Shown: piece after piece, positions 53,602 to 64,000 of the stretch
Numbering within the stretch: position 1 is the stretch's first letter
How the letters are laid out: each line of letters begins with the position of its first letter
Source of the DNA: Riptortus pedestris
Lineage: Eukaryota > Arthropoda > Insecta > Hemiptera > Alydidae
Length of the DNA stretch: 64,000 nucleotides
Assembly: GCA_019009955.1 (NCBI GenBank)
Contig: CM032233.1
Span: 69,224,501 to 69,288,500 of the forward strand
Direction of reading: 5' to 3'
Notes under the pieces: model-generated
Told to the model about the DNA's origin: nothing
Seen by the model: only the letters and a program-made list of their open reading frames with translations
Database searches by the model: none
Made by a program: the position numbers and the translations under genes

Positions 53602-55775
53602 GTAATTATTTTATGCTGTTATCCATTTTTTTCCATTAACTGTCATTAGTCAAATTTTGTAATTGGCAGCTATCCTATTTCAAAACTATTCCTTAAATAT
53701 GAATAATAAAGGAATTTATTGAATGAGCAAGTTCTATAAGTGGTCATTCAAGTGTTATTAGTGTCCTCCGACTAAGAATAACTTATCCAGCTAATTAACA
53801 AACTATTGTACTAAACTTTTTATACATTAAAGCAGTATAGAATGTTTTCGTTGATCAGGTTCTGTGTCTTTTTGATAAATTGTGATTGGTAATTTGTAAT
53901 AAGCTCGATAATTAATTTAGTTTTGGAAATTTAACTGTAGTTAGGTAACCATATGTTGTTTTAATTTCATATTCCTGGTTTTTGACTAACGGCCCTGAGT
54001 ATCTGTGAAAAGTTATTAGAATGGTCTGTCAAATTATTAAAAGTGGAAGGTAAAATGTAAAGTGTGTGTTCATATTCATTACATGAATTTTAAAATCCTA
54101 AACAATATTCACACACACATATATATATTTGTTTTGTTGCTCCTGCAAAACTAATTTTATTGAACACTTTCGCCTGAATGGGCCGTGAAGGGCCTAGAGC
54201 TGTGACAGCTTTGCAGCCAGGTGAACAGCTTGATATGCTTCCTGTCATTTTGTTGCAGTATTTCAGACCGGTTAATAGCTATTCGATTGCTTCACAATGT
54301 AGATTAAGCACCTAAGGGAGCAGAAAGAGGCCGTACATAAATGTCCCCTCGGACTTGAACCCGGCTTGCCGAGTACATTTGTATAGTGTATTATGCATTA
54401 CACGATTGCCTGTAAACTCACAATATTTGGGGTATTATTTAAAAGTTGAAATCAAAGTGGTATTATCTGAGCTCGCTTATTTATTCTTGAGTAGTGTATG
54501 AAAGAACTGAACGTAGAAAGCGCATATGAATCATTTTCTGGTTATACAAACTGTAGAAAATTGAATACTAAACTCTTACTTGAGATCTCAAAATCAATTA
54601 ACTATACCTGTTATTATTACTTGTATATGTATATATGTTAAGTGTTACTTCAAAATTGCAATTCTTTAATGAACTGTATCATTTTATAATTTTGTTTGAA
54701 GTATGTACTTAGAGCCATTCGTTCCAAAAAGTTTACAATCCTTTAATAGAAAATTGACATTTTATACAAATTTCTTTAGTGCTGATTCATATATTATTGA
54801 TGGCTTATCAAAGTGACAGTCAGTTTTCGGGGTTTCCCCATATTCATTGAGGAAAGATCTCTGGTGGCATTTGAGAATTTATCTAGATAAAAGTAATCTC
54901 TTGTAAAAAGCCTGTTATAAAAATGTTAATTGCTGAAACCCTATCTTTTACTGAGATTAATAGTATGTATACTTTAAAAACTCTTCAAGGTAAAAATTAA
55001 ATTATAGACTTCAATATAATATAAGTTTTGTTTTCAACATTTTTTTTTGTGTGTGTGTGTGGGCAAAGTAATATATTTAGGCTGTTTGCTTAAAATAATT
55101 ATCTGTGTGGGATTTCTTCTATATAACTTCTAGTCTCAAATGATGGCCATGTCATATTTAAATATTATATAAAACTAATTCAATAAACATTTGAAACTAT
55201 TATTTATTGTAAGGTTTCTTTATTTTTAAAACTCGCTGTTAAGAAACAAAAATAAATAAAGTCATTCTTATTGACGAGTTTAAATGCACTTTCGCTGTAA
55301 TGGTTCTCTTTTTATTGCTGTGATCTCATCAAATGATTGCAGTTCCCTCATTTTAAAAATTGTCCAAGCACTTTTAAGACTATTTATTTATTTTAAGTGT
55401 TTGCTATTTGAATAGAATGAAATACTTGACACGTGTCAAAAAAAAAAAAAACATACATTTAGAAATAGGTATGTCTATATCTGTCATGTGGGTCAGGAAA
55501 ACAATACTTTTGGATATAGGCCATCATGTCTGGGATGCATCTTATGTTATATGTTTATTAATTTTAAATTTATTATTTGAATTTAGGCACAACTATCTTT
55601 TAGTGGAGAAGAGTAGAAACAATATTTGATGTAAATTGATAAAAAAAATTGACACATTATCTTGAAGTTTAAATGTATATACATTAATTACTATTTTACT
55701 TATAAAACATATTTCAATTTTTATTTATTAAAAACAATTATTGTGCGCGAAAGAACACAAAAATCACACTTAAGG

Positions 55776-55810
<35 letters not shown>

Positions 55811-58800
55811 GAATTTCCAGGACACATGACTTCACATATGTTCCCTTAAATGCCTAACTGGGTTTATTAAAAATAAGAACATTTTAGTTTAAAAATAGAT
55901 TGAAGTTAATCAATAAAGAAAGTGAACAAGTGAATTTGAATTTTTTATGAATTCTTTCTTTTGCGCTAAATGGGGCATCAGTGTAAGAGCAATCAATGTT
56001 GCTATTTACAGCTTATTTTTGCATTGGCATCTATATATTCCTAAATAATGGAGATATAAAATTGATTTCATTTTAATCTAGAATGTTAATAGCTATTGTG
56101 CAATAATTTACTGCAAATGCTCATAATCCCCATTTATTCATGGAAGAACCAAAAATCGAGATATCGATATTTATTTTTTCCGTAATAATAAAGTAGAAAT
56201 ATTAATAGTTGATTTAAAATGTAAAACATTATTGGCTTGCTTTTAATTTTTTTATGATAGTATTATTCATTATTTTAGCTCTTAAGGGGAATCAGCAATT
56301 GAGGTTGTTCTCATGACTGTTTGGTATTGCCATTATTAAACTACATCATATCGTGTAAAACAAAAGACAAAGTTTGTAACCGGCTGAAATCAGACTAAGA
56401 GGAGAAGTGGGGTCTTTGTTATTATCAGAAGAATCAGAAACATATTATATAACTAATCTTATTGCAAATTTAATTTTCTACAGTTGTTTTGTAGATTTTT
56501 TAAAAAATCTTCTATTAATGAAGATATTTGTGTTTTATTTTTTTAGCTTTCTTTAAACCCCCACTCCGGCTCATCTCATATTAGCAATAAGACAGTATAG
56601 CAAGAATCACTTTATTCCAAGTCTAAATAAGATGTATTGATTCATCAGACTAGGCGTGGGTATTTAGCAAAAGGGTTAATTGATTTTTTTTGAAATCTCA
56701 GTTTTTTTGACTTGGATCAAAACATTTTACACACTTCATCTTGTTAGAAAAGTAACATTCTACAAAAAAAAAAAAAAAAAAAAAAAAAAATCCATTCCAA
56801 ATTTTGAGAAATTGAGTGAGGCTACAATAGTTAGCTACTTATTCAATGAAATTGGATCTGGATGAATGATTTGAGCGTCCTTCTTTCACTTCGTATACTA
56901 CAATTATTTTTGGCGTATCAAGTAGTAAGGCTGGTTTTCTTACTACACATTATTTATATTGGTTGTATAATCTTAATTTACTTTCAAGGTTTTCAGATCT
57001 TTTTCTGAAATTGAACTTGTTACTTAGAATGCTCTGGCGAAAAGAAAAATTAATTTTCGATGCTCTTAATGGAGCTATTCCTGCAAATAGTGATTCATTT
57101 TTATGTTTCATTTATTAAGTTTCAGGGAAATTTTCACTCTAATTGATGCCTAAAATGAAATAATATATAAATATTGGTTTTAAAATGATTATGAAATTTA
57201 TTATTGTCATTTATATAGTTAGAAATTGCCCATATTTATTGTATTTTTTTCTTAACTCTAAAATATTATTCATAAATAATTCTTTGAGACAATATGACTA
57301 TTTTAGTAAAGGAAAAATTCTTCAGGTAATCTGAATGATAATATTTAATATATATTTTATAGATGCAGTCTAGCTCTGTCCACAAACTAAATCTACATTC
57401 TCCTTAATATTGTCTAATTTTAATTTTTAGCTTATGAAGCTCTGCAAGGCACTTCTCGGAGAAAAACTCTTCGTTCAGCTTATGAAGTCCTCATTTTATG
57501 GGCATTTTGTGGCGGGTGAAGACCAGTATAAAATAGTACCTACTCTTGAGAGGCTAAGGAGCTTTGGAGTAAAACCTATTCTAGATTATTCTGTTGAAGA
57601 AGACCTTAGCCAGGAAGAAGCTGAAAAAAGAGAAGTAGAGTTAGTATTATAATATAAATCAGTCATTGATTTAGTCGTCATATTATTAATTAAGTAATGT
57701 ACCAAATTTGCTAGATTTTCTATGTCTCACTGTCATTTGAATATTATGAGTTAATGTAGTGCATTCTATTTAAATAATATCCAAAATCATTTTAAATGTT
57801 TTATAAGTGTGGATCACTATGGCATGCAGTAAATTAAACAATTAGCTTCATTACCAATATTGTGTCTATGCACAGAAATCTGACCTAATTTTGTAGATTG
57901 TGAAGACTGCATCTCAGAAAACATCAGAAGTAGACCAAATGCTCAATTAAATCCATTTTTTTTTTGTGACTGGAAAGGACTATATAAATTTTGCCATTTC
58001 AATCCAATCTTAGAGCTTGATGGAAGTAAACAGCTTTCTTCTTCTAAAAAATTTCAATAATGGACATTCTGCTTCAAAGTTATTAGGTTTACCTAACAAT
58101 TTAAATGATGGAAAGACTCAGGGCATTAAAAATTCATAGAACAGATTGTTAATTTAATTTCAGGGCCTTAAACTACTTAGGTTCTAAGGAAATTGTTTAT
58201 TAGTATTTTTAGTATTCAATCATTAGTAACATATATCATATACTATTCATTACAATTTTTATCTGACTTTTTACTGACAGTATATTCTCATATCGTTATA
58301 AGTAGACTAAAAATGACAGCTGATCCTCATTATCTTCTTATCATATACTTACCAACCTCAATATTTGGCATCTTTATTTTTGAGCTAATTATTAAGCAAA
58401 ACAATATCTATGAGTGTTATTGGTGTTAAAATTTCAGTAGAAGTTTTCATTATTATGTGTAGAATTTTCAGATCAATAGACAGAATCTCATTTACTTAAG
58501 TAAAATATACTCTTGGTTCATTTTAAGAAGAATTATTTTGTTCATGACTCACTACTAGATACTACAGTCCTTGAAAGTCATCGCCTTCTGCTATTTATTC
58601 CAACAATTACTGATTTCTTGTTATGGACTCTAAAAATTCCTGTTATAGTTCATCTGACCACTGTTGCATCTCTGTCTTTTTTTTGAATGTTAATCATAAA
58701 TCATTTTGGGTAATCCGTGAGCGCCCTCCTTTTTGGTGCGGCCCAACCATATCAATTTACCTTTTCTTATTCCTCAAAAGATATCAGGTTCATCATAGAG

Positions 58801-61645
58801 CTGCAGCGGTTTATTGTTCATCCTGTTTTTCCACCTGTACTGCTTTTTAACAGTTCCAAAACTCTTTATTAAGGATTCCTTTTCTGAGACCAATGTTCCT
58901 TTTTTTTCTTTTTTGAAAATTTGCTTTTCACATTCAAACATTACTATTGGTCTAAAGATTTGTTTTCCTTGAAGGGGGAGAGCTTTTTGGGGATCCTCTA
59001 GTGACTACAGCAAACCTTGCCCCATTCCAATATTTCTTCTCTCTGTGACTAATCCCCCAAGGCACTTTATAACATTTCAGGAAGAAAACCTATACTTTTC
59101 CAATACTATAGAATCACTCCTCACCCTGATCTTATGGGATGTCATATAGTTAATTTTCTCTTTGGTAGAGTATAGCTCCCCATTTTTAATTTCCCATGGC
59201 AGCTCAAGGCCTCTTGAAATCTTAACACAAGGCAATTATGTTTGATTCTGGAAAAGGAAGTAGTCTGTTGAGTCTATTTGCATACTGATTTGTGAACCGA
59301 AAATATATTTAGTTCTTAATACAGTTTTGTGGTTTTAAACAATTTTTTCCTTTAAATTTATTTAAATATTCCCATTAAAAGTCATTGTTTTAAAGACTTC
59401 TTTCTCGTTTTCAGGTCAAGTATTTCGGAAATTAAGGTTACTGGAGCTTCTGAAGGTAAGACACCAATAGGACTAATTTTTTCAATTCATATATGAATAT
59501 ATGGGGCAAGATACTTGAAAGTTTAGAAGTGTATTATACATTGGTGTTAATTTTTATTATTTTGTTGACAGAGGAGCACAATATAATTCTAATTTTAAGG
59601 ATTAGAAATTGGTTCAAGGGGTTTGGCGTATTCTTGCATTTTATAATACGCATTTTTTAATATTATGTATTCATCATAAGTATCATACTGGTTTTTCAAA
59701 ATTTTATTCAAATGGCTACCTAATAGATTATGAAAATAGGGTTTGTTCTAGCGACTGTAATTTTGAAGAGTACATAACTCAATATTTAAACGTTTGATAT
59801 AAACTAAAGATCATTTTTTGAGGTGAAAAGAAAAATGATTTGGTCCTGATAAGAATGCTTGTGAATGTTAAAAAAATGGAACAAAAAAATATTTATTATA
59901 TATTACTAGACAAGCAAATGGCAAAAATCAGTCGCCAAGATACTGATATAAGGTATATAGATATTTTTTTTTTTCAAGGTTAAACTACTCACTAAAACCT
60001 TATACTATTTTTAATAGAGGAACAAGTTGGGGATAGACCAGAGTAGAATATTGAAGTGTAGGTAGACATTTTAGATATGTACATGGTTATATTGATTCTC
60101 AAGGAGAGATGGGTTGACATAGACAAGATTCTGTTACATGAGAGAAATTTTCTCTTAATTGATGAATTTAATATTCAACATTGTCAGGTGTCTTTAAATT
60201 TGTGTATTCTCCTTTTTTTTTTGTTTTTTTCTTTTTTTTTTGAAAATTTGATTAAAGGTTTATTTTAACATTGATTATTTTCATTGTGTTATATGGTAAT
60301 TAGTTTATAGTAACACCTAATTTATACAACACTGGAAATTACACTCTCTGTTTAAAATGAGTTACACAGAACTTATTCAATTAGAATGAGGACTGACGTT
60401 TTTCTAGCCAAAAGGAAGAAATGACAGGCATTATCAATAGAGGTAATAATTTTATATGAGTTCAGTTTTGCCAAACCTTTGTAGTTTGTGCATGAAGTTA
60501 AAGTTTTTTTAGTGATTATGTGAAGGAACAGTATAGACCATCACTTGGATTGGACAGTGTGTTATCATCAGAGTTTTTTTATTACTATGTGTTTTTTTAT
60601 ACCCGGAGGTGTAGATTTTCTACATAGGCTTAAATAATTGTTCATTAAGGTTAGGGCTTTAAAGATAAGGCCAAGTTTAGAATGCATGTTTTTGAGTGAG
60701 GTAAAAATCAAAAATAATAATAAGACACAAATGGGTTCCTGACATTTGCTCAAAATGTTCAAGATGTAACCAAAGTTTTAAAATATTGAAACATGATCAC
60801 TAGTAAACATTTGATGGCCATTGCATAAACATGGAAATTGATTTTACAAACAACAGTGAGCAATATCTTGAAATGTAGAAGGTATGAAGGAAAAATTGTG
60901 CTGAATGTTTCGTCCGATACCATGTAACAATTTTTTGTGAACAATGGTTATGGTTGAAGGCCTTTCTAAATTTTATGGACAGAGTGGCTTCCATTGCCAG
61001 AACCTCTGGCAACAGTATATTGTTGCTGGAGGGTGGTATTTTCAAGAAAATCTCAATGTGTATTTATCGTAATACACTTTTTTTATGACTCTTCTAATAC
61101 CGGGATTGATAAGAATGGGTTAATTGTATTAACACATTATTAGACATTGGTCTGATTAGTATTACTCCTAATGCTTATCGTAGGTTTGGCTTGCATTCAT
61201 TGTCAAAGCACTTATTCATAGATTTTTAAAGTAATTATGATTTTGTTAGTAGGTTATATAAAATTATTAATCATAATAAGTTTTAGAATGGTAGATTGAT
61301 AACAGATTACCCTTTTCACTTAATGGTTTGAGGTGTACTTAAGTGAATATAATATCTTTGTTATTCTTTTTATTTTACTGAAATTATCATTAAGAATTGA
61401 TTTAAGTGTACTAAAGGAGCTAGAATGTATTGCTGTACTATGTTAGATATGGTGTTTTTTATTAATAATATTTTCATTTTATACCAAATATCGGGACACA
61501 ATTTATCAGAATTGAAACATATATGCAATTTGGAAAATTTATCTTGTTTATGTTTTATGATTTGTACTTTTTCGTAAGTCTATTTAATTCCTATTTGGTT
61601 ATATTTATTTTTATTTTTGGGTTTACGCAGCTGTAAGGCCTGAAG
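53284..61645 (+). CDS. slgA: Proline dehydrogenase, mitochondrial (5' part of gene)
   Basis: FAD-linked enzyme of the inner mitochondrial membrane that oxidises proline to pyrroline-5-carboxylate, the first step of proline catabolism. Exons 1-3 and a candidate microexon give the N-terminal part: an Arg/Ser-rich mitochondrial presequence (MAFLRSAIKCTVPKKF), then RRDPLDTSFNDPEAAFKSKT, YLVYTLCSS, FVQLMKSSFYGHFVAGE, LERLRSFGVKPILDYSVEED and QEEAEKREVE, all conserved in insect slgA/PRODH1. The catalytic barrel is encoded beyond the window. Introns are 3829, 1775 and 2175 bp with GT-AG ends. The gene is divergent from 14-3-3 epsilon. Gene identity is secure; the later exon structure is not. Confidence 0.93.
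54140..54420 (-). repeat. tRNA-derived SINE-like relic
   Basis: On the minus strand GGGTTCAAGTCC (near 54362-54351) matches a pol III B box. About 35 bases earlier GTGTAATGCATAATACAC resembles a decayed A box/D-arm. About 200 bp of non-tRNA body follows, GC-richer than the intron around it. The T-arm stem is imperfect, so it is not a working tRNA gene. Confidence 0.45.
56265..56640 (+). mobile_element. HINE-like element, diverged copy in PRODH intron
   Basis: Begins TTAAGGGGAATCAGCAATTG with the 5' block, continues through the GGCTGAAATCAGAC block and the AACCCCCACTCCGGCTCAT block, and lacks the hairpin end. Confidence 0.55.
57431..57639 (+). CDS. slgA: PRODH exon 2
   Basis: 209 bp after AATTTTTAG, starting LMKLCKALLGEKLF and ending in the second base of the Glu in KREVE. 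Donor GTTAGT. Reading on into the intron gives a false Leu-Val-Leu stop. The strongest block of family identity in the gene as seen here. Confidence 0.94.
58640..59000 (-). pseudogene. LINE reverse-transcriptase tail relic in PRODH intron 2
   Basis: The minus strand reads IFRPIVMFECE near 58965-58930 (usual L.RPVVLYG.E), ESLIKSFGTVKKQYRW near 58880-58830, and MNNKPLQLYDEPDIF near 58825-58780 (usual N.EL..LY.EPDIV). KGKLIWLG follows near 58762 (usual .RLRW.GH) and LPK near 58705. Frame breaks separate the blocks. A dead RTE/Jockey-like C-terminus, antisense to the host gene. Confidence 0.65.
59415..59455 (+). CDS. slgA: PRODH exon 3 (41 bp)
   Basis: After TCGTTTTCAG it encodes SSISEIKVTGASE and one base. 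It joins KREVE in frame to give KREVESSIS, close to the insect KREVESSVS. Donor GTAAGA. Too short to stand out as an open frame. Confidence 0.85.
61631..61645 (+). CDS. slgA: PRODH candidate 15-nt microexon
   Basis: CTGTAAGGCCTGAAG sits between an acceptor TTTACGCAG, preceded by a T-rich tract, and donor GTAAAT. Entering in the phase left by exon 3 it reads (A)VRPE and leaves in the same phase, so including or skipping it keeps the frame. It falls in the linker that varies between insect PRODH proteins. Not confirmed by conservation. Confidence 0.5.
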
Positions 61646-62109
61646 GTAAATGGTTTCCAACAATTATATTTTACTGGAATGTATTTTTGAAATTATTTTC
61701 CTTAATATTTTGTGTAGTTAGATATTTAATTGGAATGCTATGGTTTTAAATTTTTTCTTAGATACTTTTGTATTGATATATTGTTCCCTAGTTAGTTAGT
61801 TTACTGGAATGGCATTGCTGTTGTATTTTTTATTTATTAAAATAAAGTTGTCTATAAATAGTTTTATGTATTTGAATATTCTAGTTCTACATTTTTGGAA
61901 AAAGGGAATAGTATTCATTTATGATGTTTTTTAAGCAGATTTAACTTACCAATATTGAGTGTGAAAACTTTTATCAACATTAAAGAACCATTGTGTTAGA
62001 TTCTCTTTGTATTGTTTATTTTACGATATTTTAGTACTTACAAAACGCATCATTCTTAACCACTACTTTTTTGGGTGCATTGTAATACTTATTATACAAA
62101 TTTTTAAAG

Positions 62110-62446
62110 TTTAATCTGATTCATTATAAATTACAGTACTAGATATAGTAAATAGTTTCTGTTAATAAAATTAATATATAGAAATACTTCAGTAATTGTT
62201 TTTCTTTCCGGTGAAGAATATTTCTATCTATCTGTTCTGCTCTGAGTGGTTGGCAGACCTGTTTGTTTTCAATTCAGGTGCTTTCCATTGGGAGGTTATT
62301 AAAACTGACTGAAAGGTTTTTCATTACCGTATGTATTTATTCACTTAATATTCACAATGATGTTAAGTGTTACTATTATGTAGATTTATCCATTTTAAAA
62401 CTTCACGTGGGAAATCTGCTTAGTTTACACAGTCCCTGCGTGGCTG
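62110..62446 (+). mobile_element. HINE-like element, long-type 3' half
   Basis: Matches the long-type 3' module of 8930-9857: ATTCATTATAAATTACAGTA, TTGGCAGACCTGTTTGTTT, and GGGAAATCTGCT (62409-62420). A hairpin with two changes and a short tail follow. The 5' half is absent. Confidence 0.65.
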
Positions 62447-64000
62447 AGTTTCTATTTTACTACCATTGCTTCTACCATTTCTCCTATTGTATGTACTCCA
62501 AAATACCTCCATGCCTCAAATTGACCTTCATATCTTAGCCCTTTATAGAAGAGAATTTCCTACTATTTTTTACTCAATTTTTTCTGCTTAAATCTGTTTG
62601 GGGTCCAAGTAACATTGATACATTTTGAATTTATTTGCTACCTTAGTCACTATAAGGTGGTCGCTGTACATACCACCCTTTATTATTTTAGAGAATTATT
62701 TGTGTTCTAAACATTATTTTTATTAATAAGGAGTTTAAATTAAAATCTTAGAATAATAAATTCTATATATTAGGTTCTTGAATTAGTTTGTAACGGTTTT
62801 GGTCACAGATAGCACTATTAGTGCCAATTGATTGCGTACCTCCTCCTCCATATAATCCTACTGTCATTGGGCTTTGTTTTTAGTGTTGACTTATACCACT
62901 AAATGACTTTTCGGTTGAAGCATAAATAAATAAATTGTTTTACTTTATAAAATATGCTTGACTTCGTACCGGATAGTGTTTTGCAAAAATAGATACCAGA
63001 ACAGTAGTACTAGAATGTCTTTTTCATCTGAATCTCCACTAATACCAGAATTTAATGCTAAGTCCTCAACTATTTGATTTGAAATCATTCTGTCTAGTTA
63101 GGAAATATATTTTATCACCCGTTTCTGAAAACTCAAATTTTAATAATGCCGAAAAAATAAACTAGAAAACAGAAATAGTTACTTTACATTTAAAATAAAA
63201 ATTATGTTGAAATTACTTACATTTTGTTTTTAAATAGTCCATAAGGGGACCAATTTCAGAACATTATTTCAAAGTCGAAGTTGACTATGAATAACCACCT
63301 GAGATAAAAAAGTAAATTGTTTTCCTAAGAATTTTAAAACAAAGTGTACATAATATGTGAGTAAACTTATATTTACAATTTAAACGAAAGACAGCAATGA
63401 AAAATCAAAAGAAAAAATGCTTGGAGTTGGCAAATCAAGAACACTGTGATGTCGTTGAAAAAATAGTGGCAAGTGTACTGACCTCATAAAAGAGAATCCT
63501 AACTTTCAGCCAGCAGAAGCATTATCCACTGTGTATCTTAGGCTCTAGATAAGCCTCCAGAACCCACCCTTTCTTGCAAGAATCAACAGGAGGCCATATT
63601 TCGATGTGGTCGTTATTACTGCCAGTGTTAAAGGGTTACACCAAACATTTATAACGGTGAAAATGTATATGCATTTTAAACAATCTTAAGATAAGCTTTA
63701 ATTTGAGATCCAATTTAAGAGGACAATTATTATAAACAGAGTTGGATCTTTTTATTGTTTAATGTGAACAACTCTTATTAATGTTAGACTGAGTCACCTC
63801 TCTCCAATGAAAGAATGAAATATGAAAAATAAAAGTTGCACTATAAATTATGAATGAAATTATATGCTTTAGAATTATGTACATGGTTAATTTTAGAACA
63901 AATAAATAGATATTTATGAGTTAAACTTCCGTGTAAGTACTCTAACTTGTATCTTAGGTTTTGATCTTAGAACTAACATGTCTCTTAGTAAAATTTACTT
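62447..64000 (+). other. Probably PRODH intron, no exon seen
   Basis: AT-rich to the window end. I found no codons for the conserved PRODH block that should follow exon 3, so the next main exon lies beyond 64000. Confidence 0.5.

Larger units (their letters stand above)
53602..57430 (+). other. PRODH intron 1
   Basis: Holds a SINE-like relic, a HINE-like copy, a T tract of about 27 (55781-55807) and an A tract of about 28 (near 56763-56790). The rest is AT-rich and unremarkable. Confidence 0.6.

Noticed and set aside
54350..54365. tRNA gene suggested by a B-box-like sequence
   Set aside because: The T-arm stem does not pair properly and there is no acceptor stem; better explained as a SINE relic.

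Overview
The window is animal nuclear DNA, most likely from an arthropod. It is AT-rich, has large spliceosomal introns, and contains two recognisable conserved genes. The proline dehydrogenase N-terminus aligns best with the insect slgA type. I cannot name the species or choose between insect and crustacean from sequence alone.

Host genes. (1) A 14-3-3 epsilon gene lies on the minus strand with six coding exons between 46034 and 26438. They join in frame to a complete 256-residue protein. (2) A mitochondrial proline dehydrogenase gene (PRODH/slgA type) lies on the plus strand. Its first exons are at 53284-53601, 57431-57639 and 59415-59455, with a possible 15-nt microexon at 61631-61645. The catalytic barrel must lie beyond base 64000. 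The two genes are head to head, with start codons about 7.2 kb apart. Nothing indicates that they work together: one is a phosphopeptide-binding adaptor, the other a mitochondrial catabolic enzyme.

Repeat-rich left arm (1-18.8 kb). This part is a graveyard of mobile elements. It holds a long foldback repeat at the window edge and many copies of one short non-autonomous family with 12-bp subterminal inverted repeats and a 3'-end hairpin, an architecture like Helentron-associated elements (HINEs). It also holds a 5'-truncated non-LTR retrotransposon with an exact 12-bp target-site duplication, and several older LINE fragments. A mariner/Tc1-superfamily transposon with a thrice frameshifted transposase gene sits inside what looks like a piggyBac-like TTAA element.

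Middle (18.8-46.9 kb). A quiet AT-rich stretch is followed by the 14-3-3 epsilon gene. I see no HINE-like copies here, only LINE tail remnants, dinucleotide repeats, and a perfect 24-bp palindrome in the last intron.

Right arm (46.9-64 kb). The intergenic region again holds HINE-like copies, one split by a Jockey-type insertion with a 13-bp target-site duplication, plus a degraded LINE with an endonuclease part and an RT tail. The PRODH introns contain a tRNA-derived SINE-like relic, a LINE tail, and two more HINE-like copies.

I found no CRISPR, operon, or bacterial-type gene cluster, and no new multi-gene system. The most interesting material is the modular HINE-like family, the nested insertions, and the PRODH microexon.
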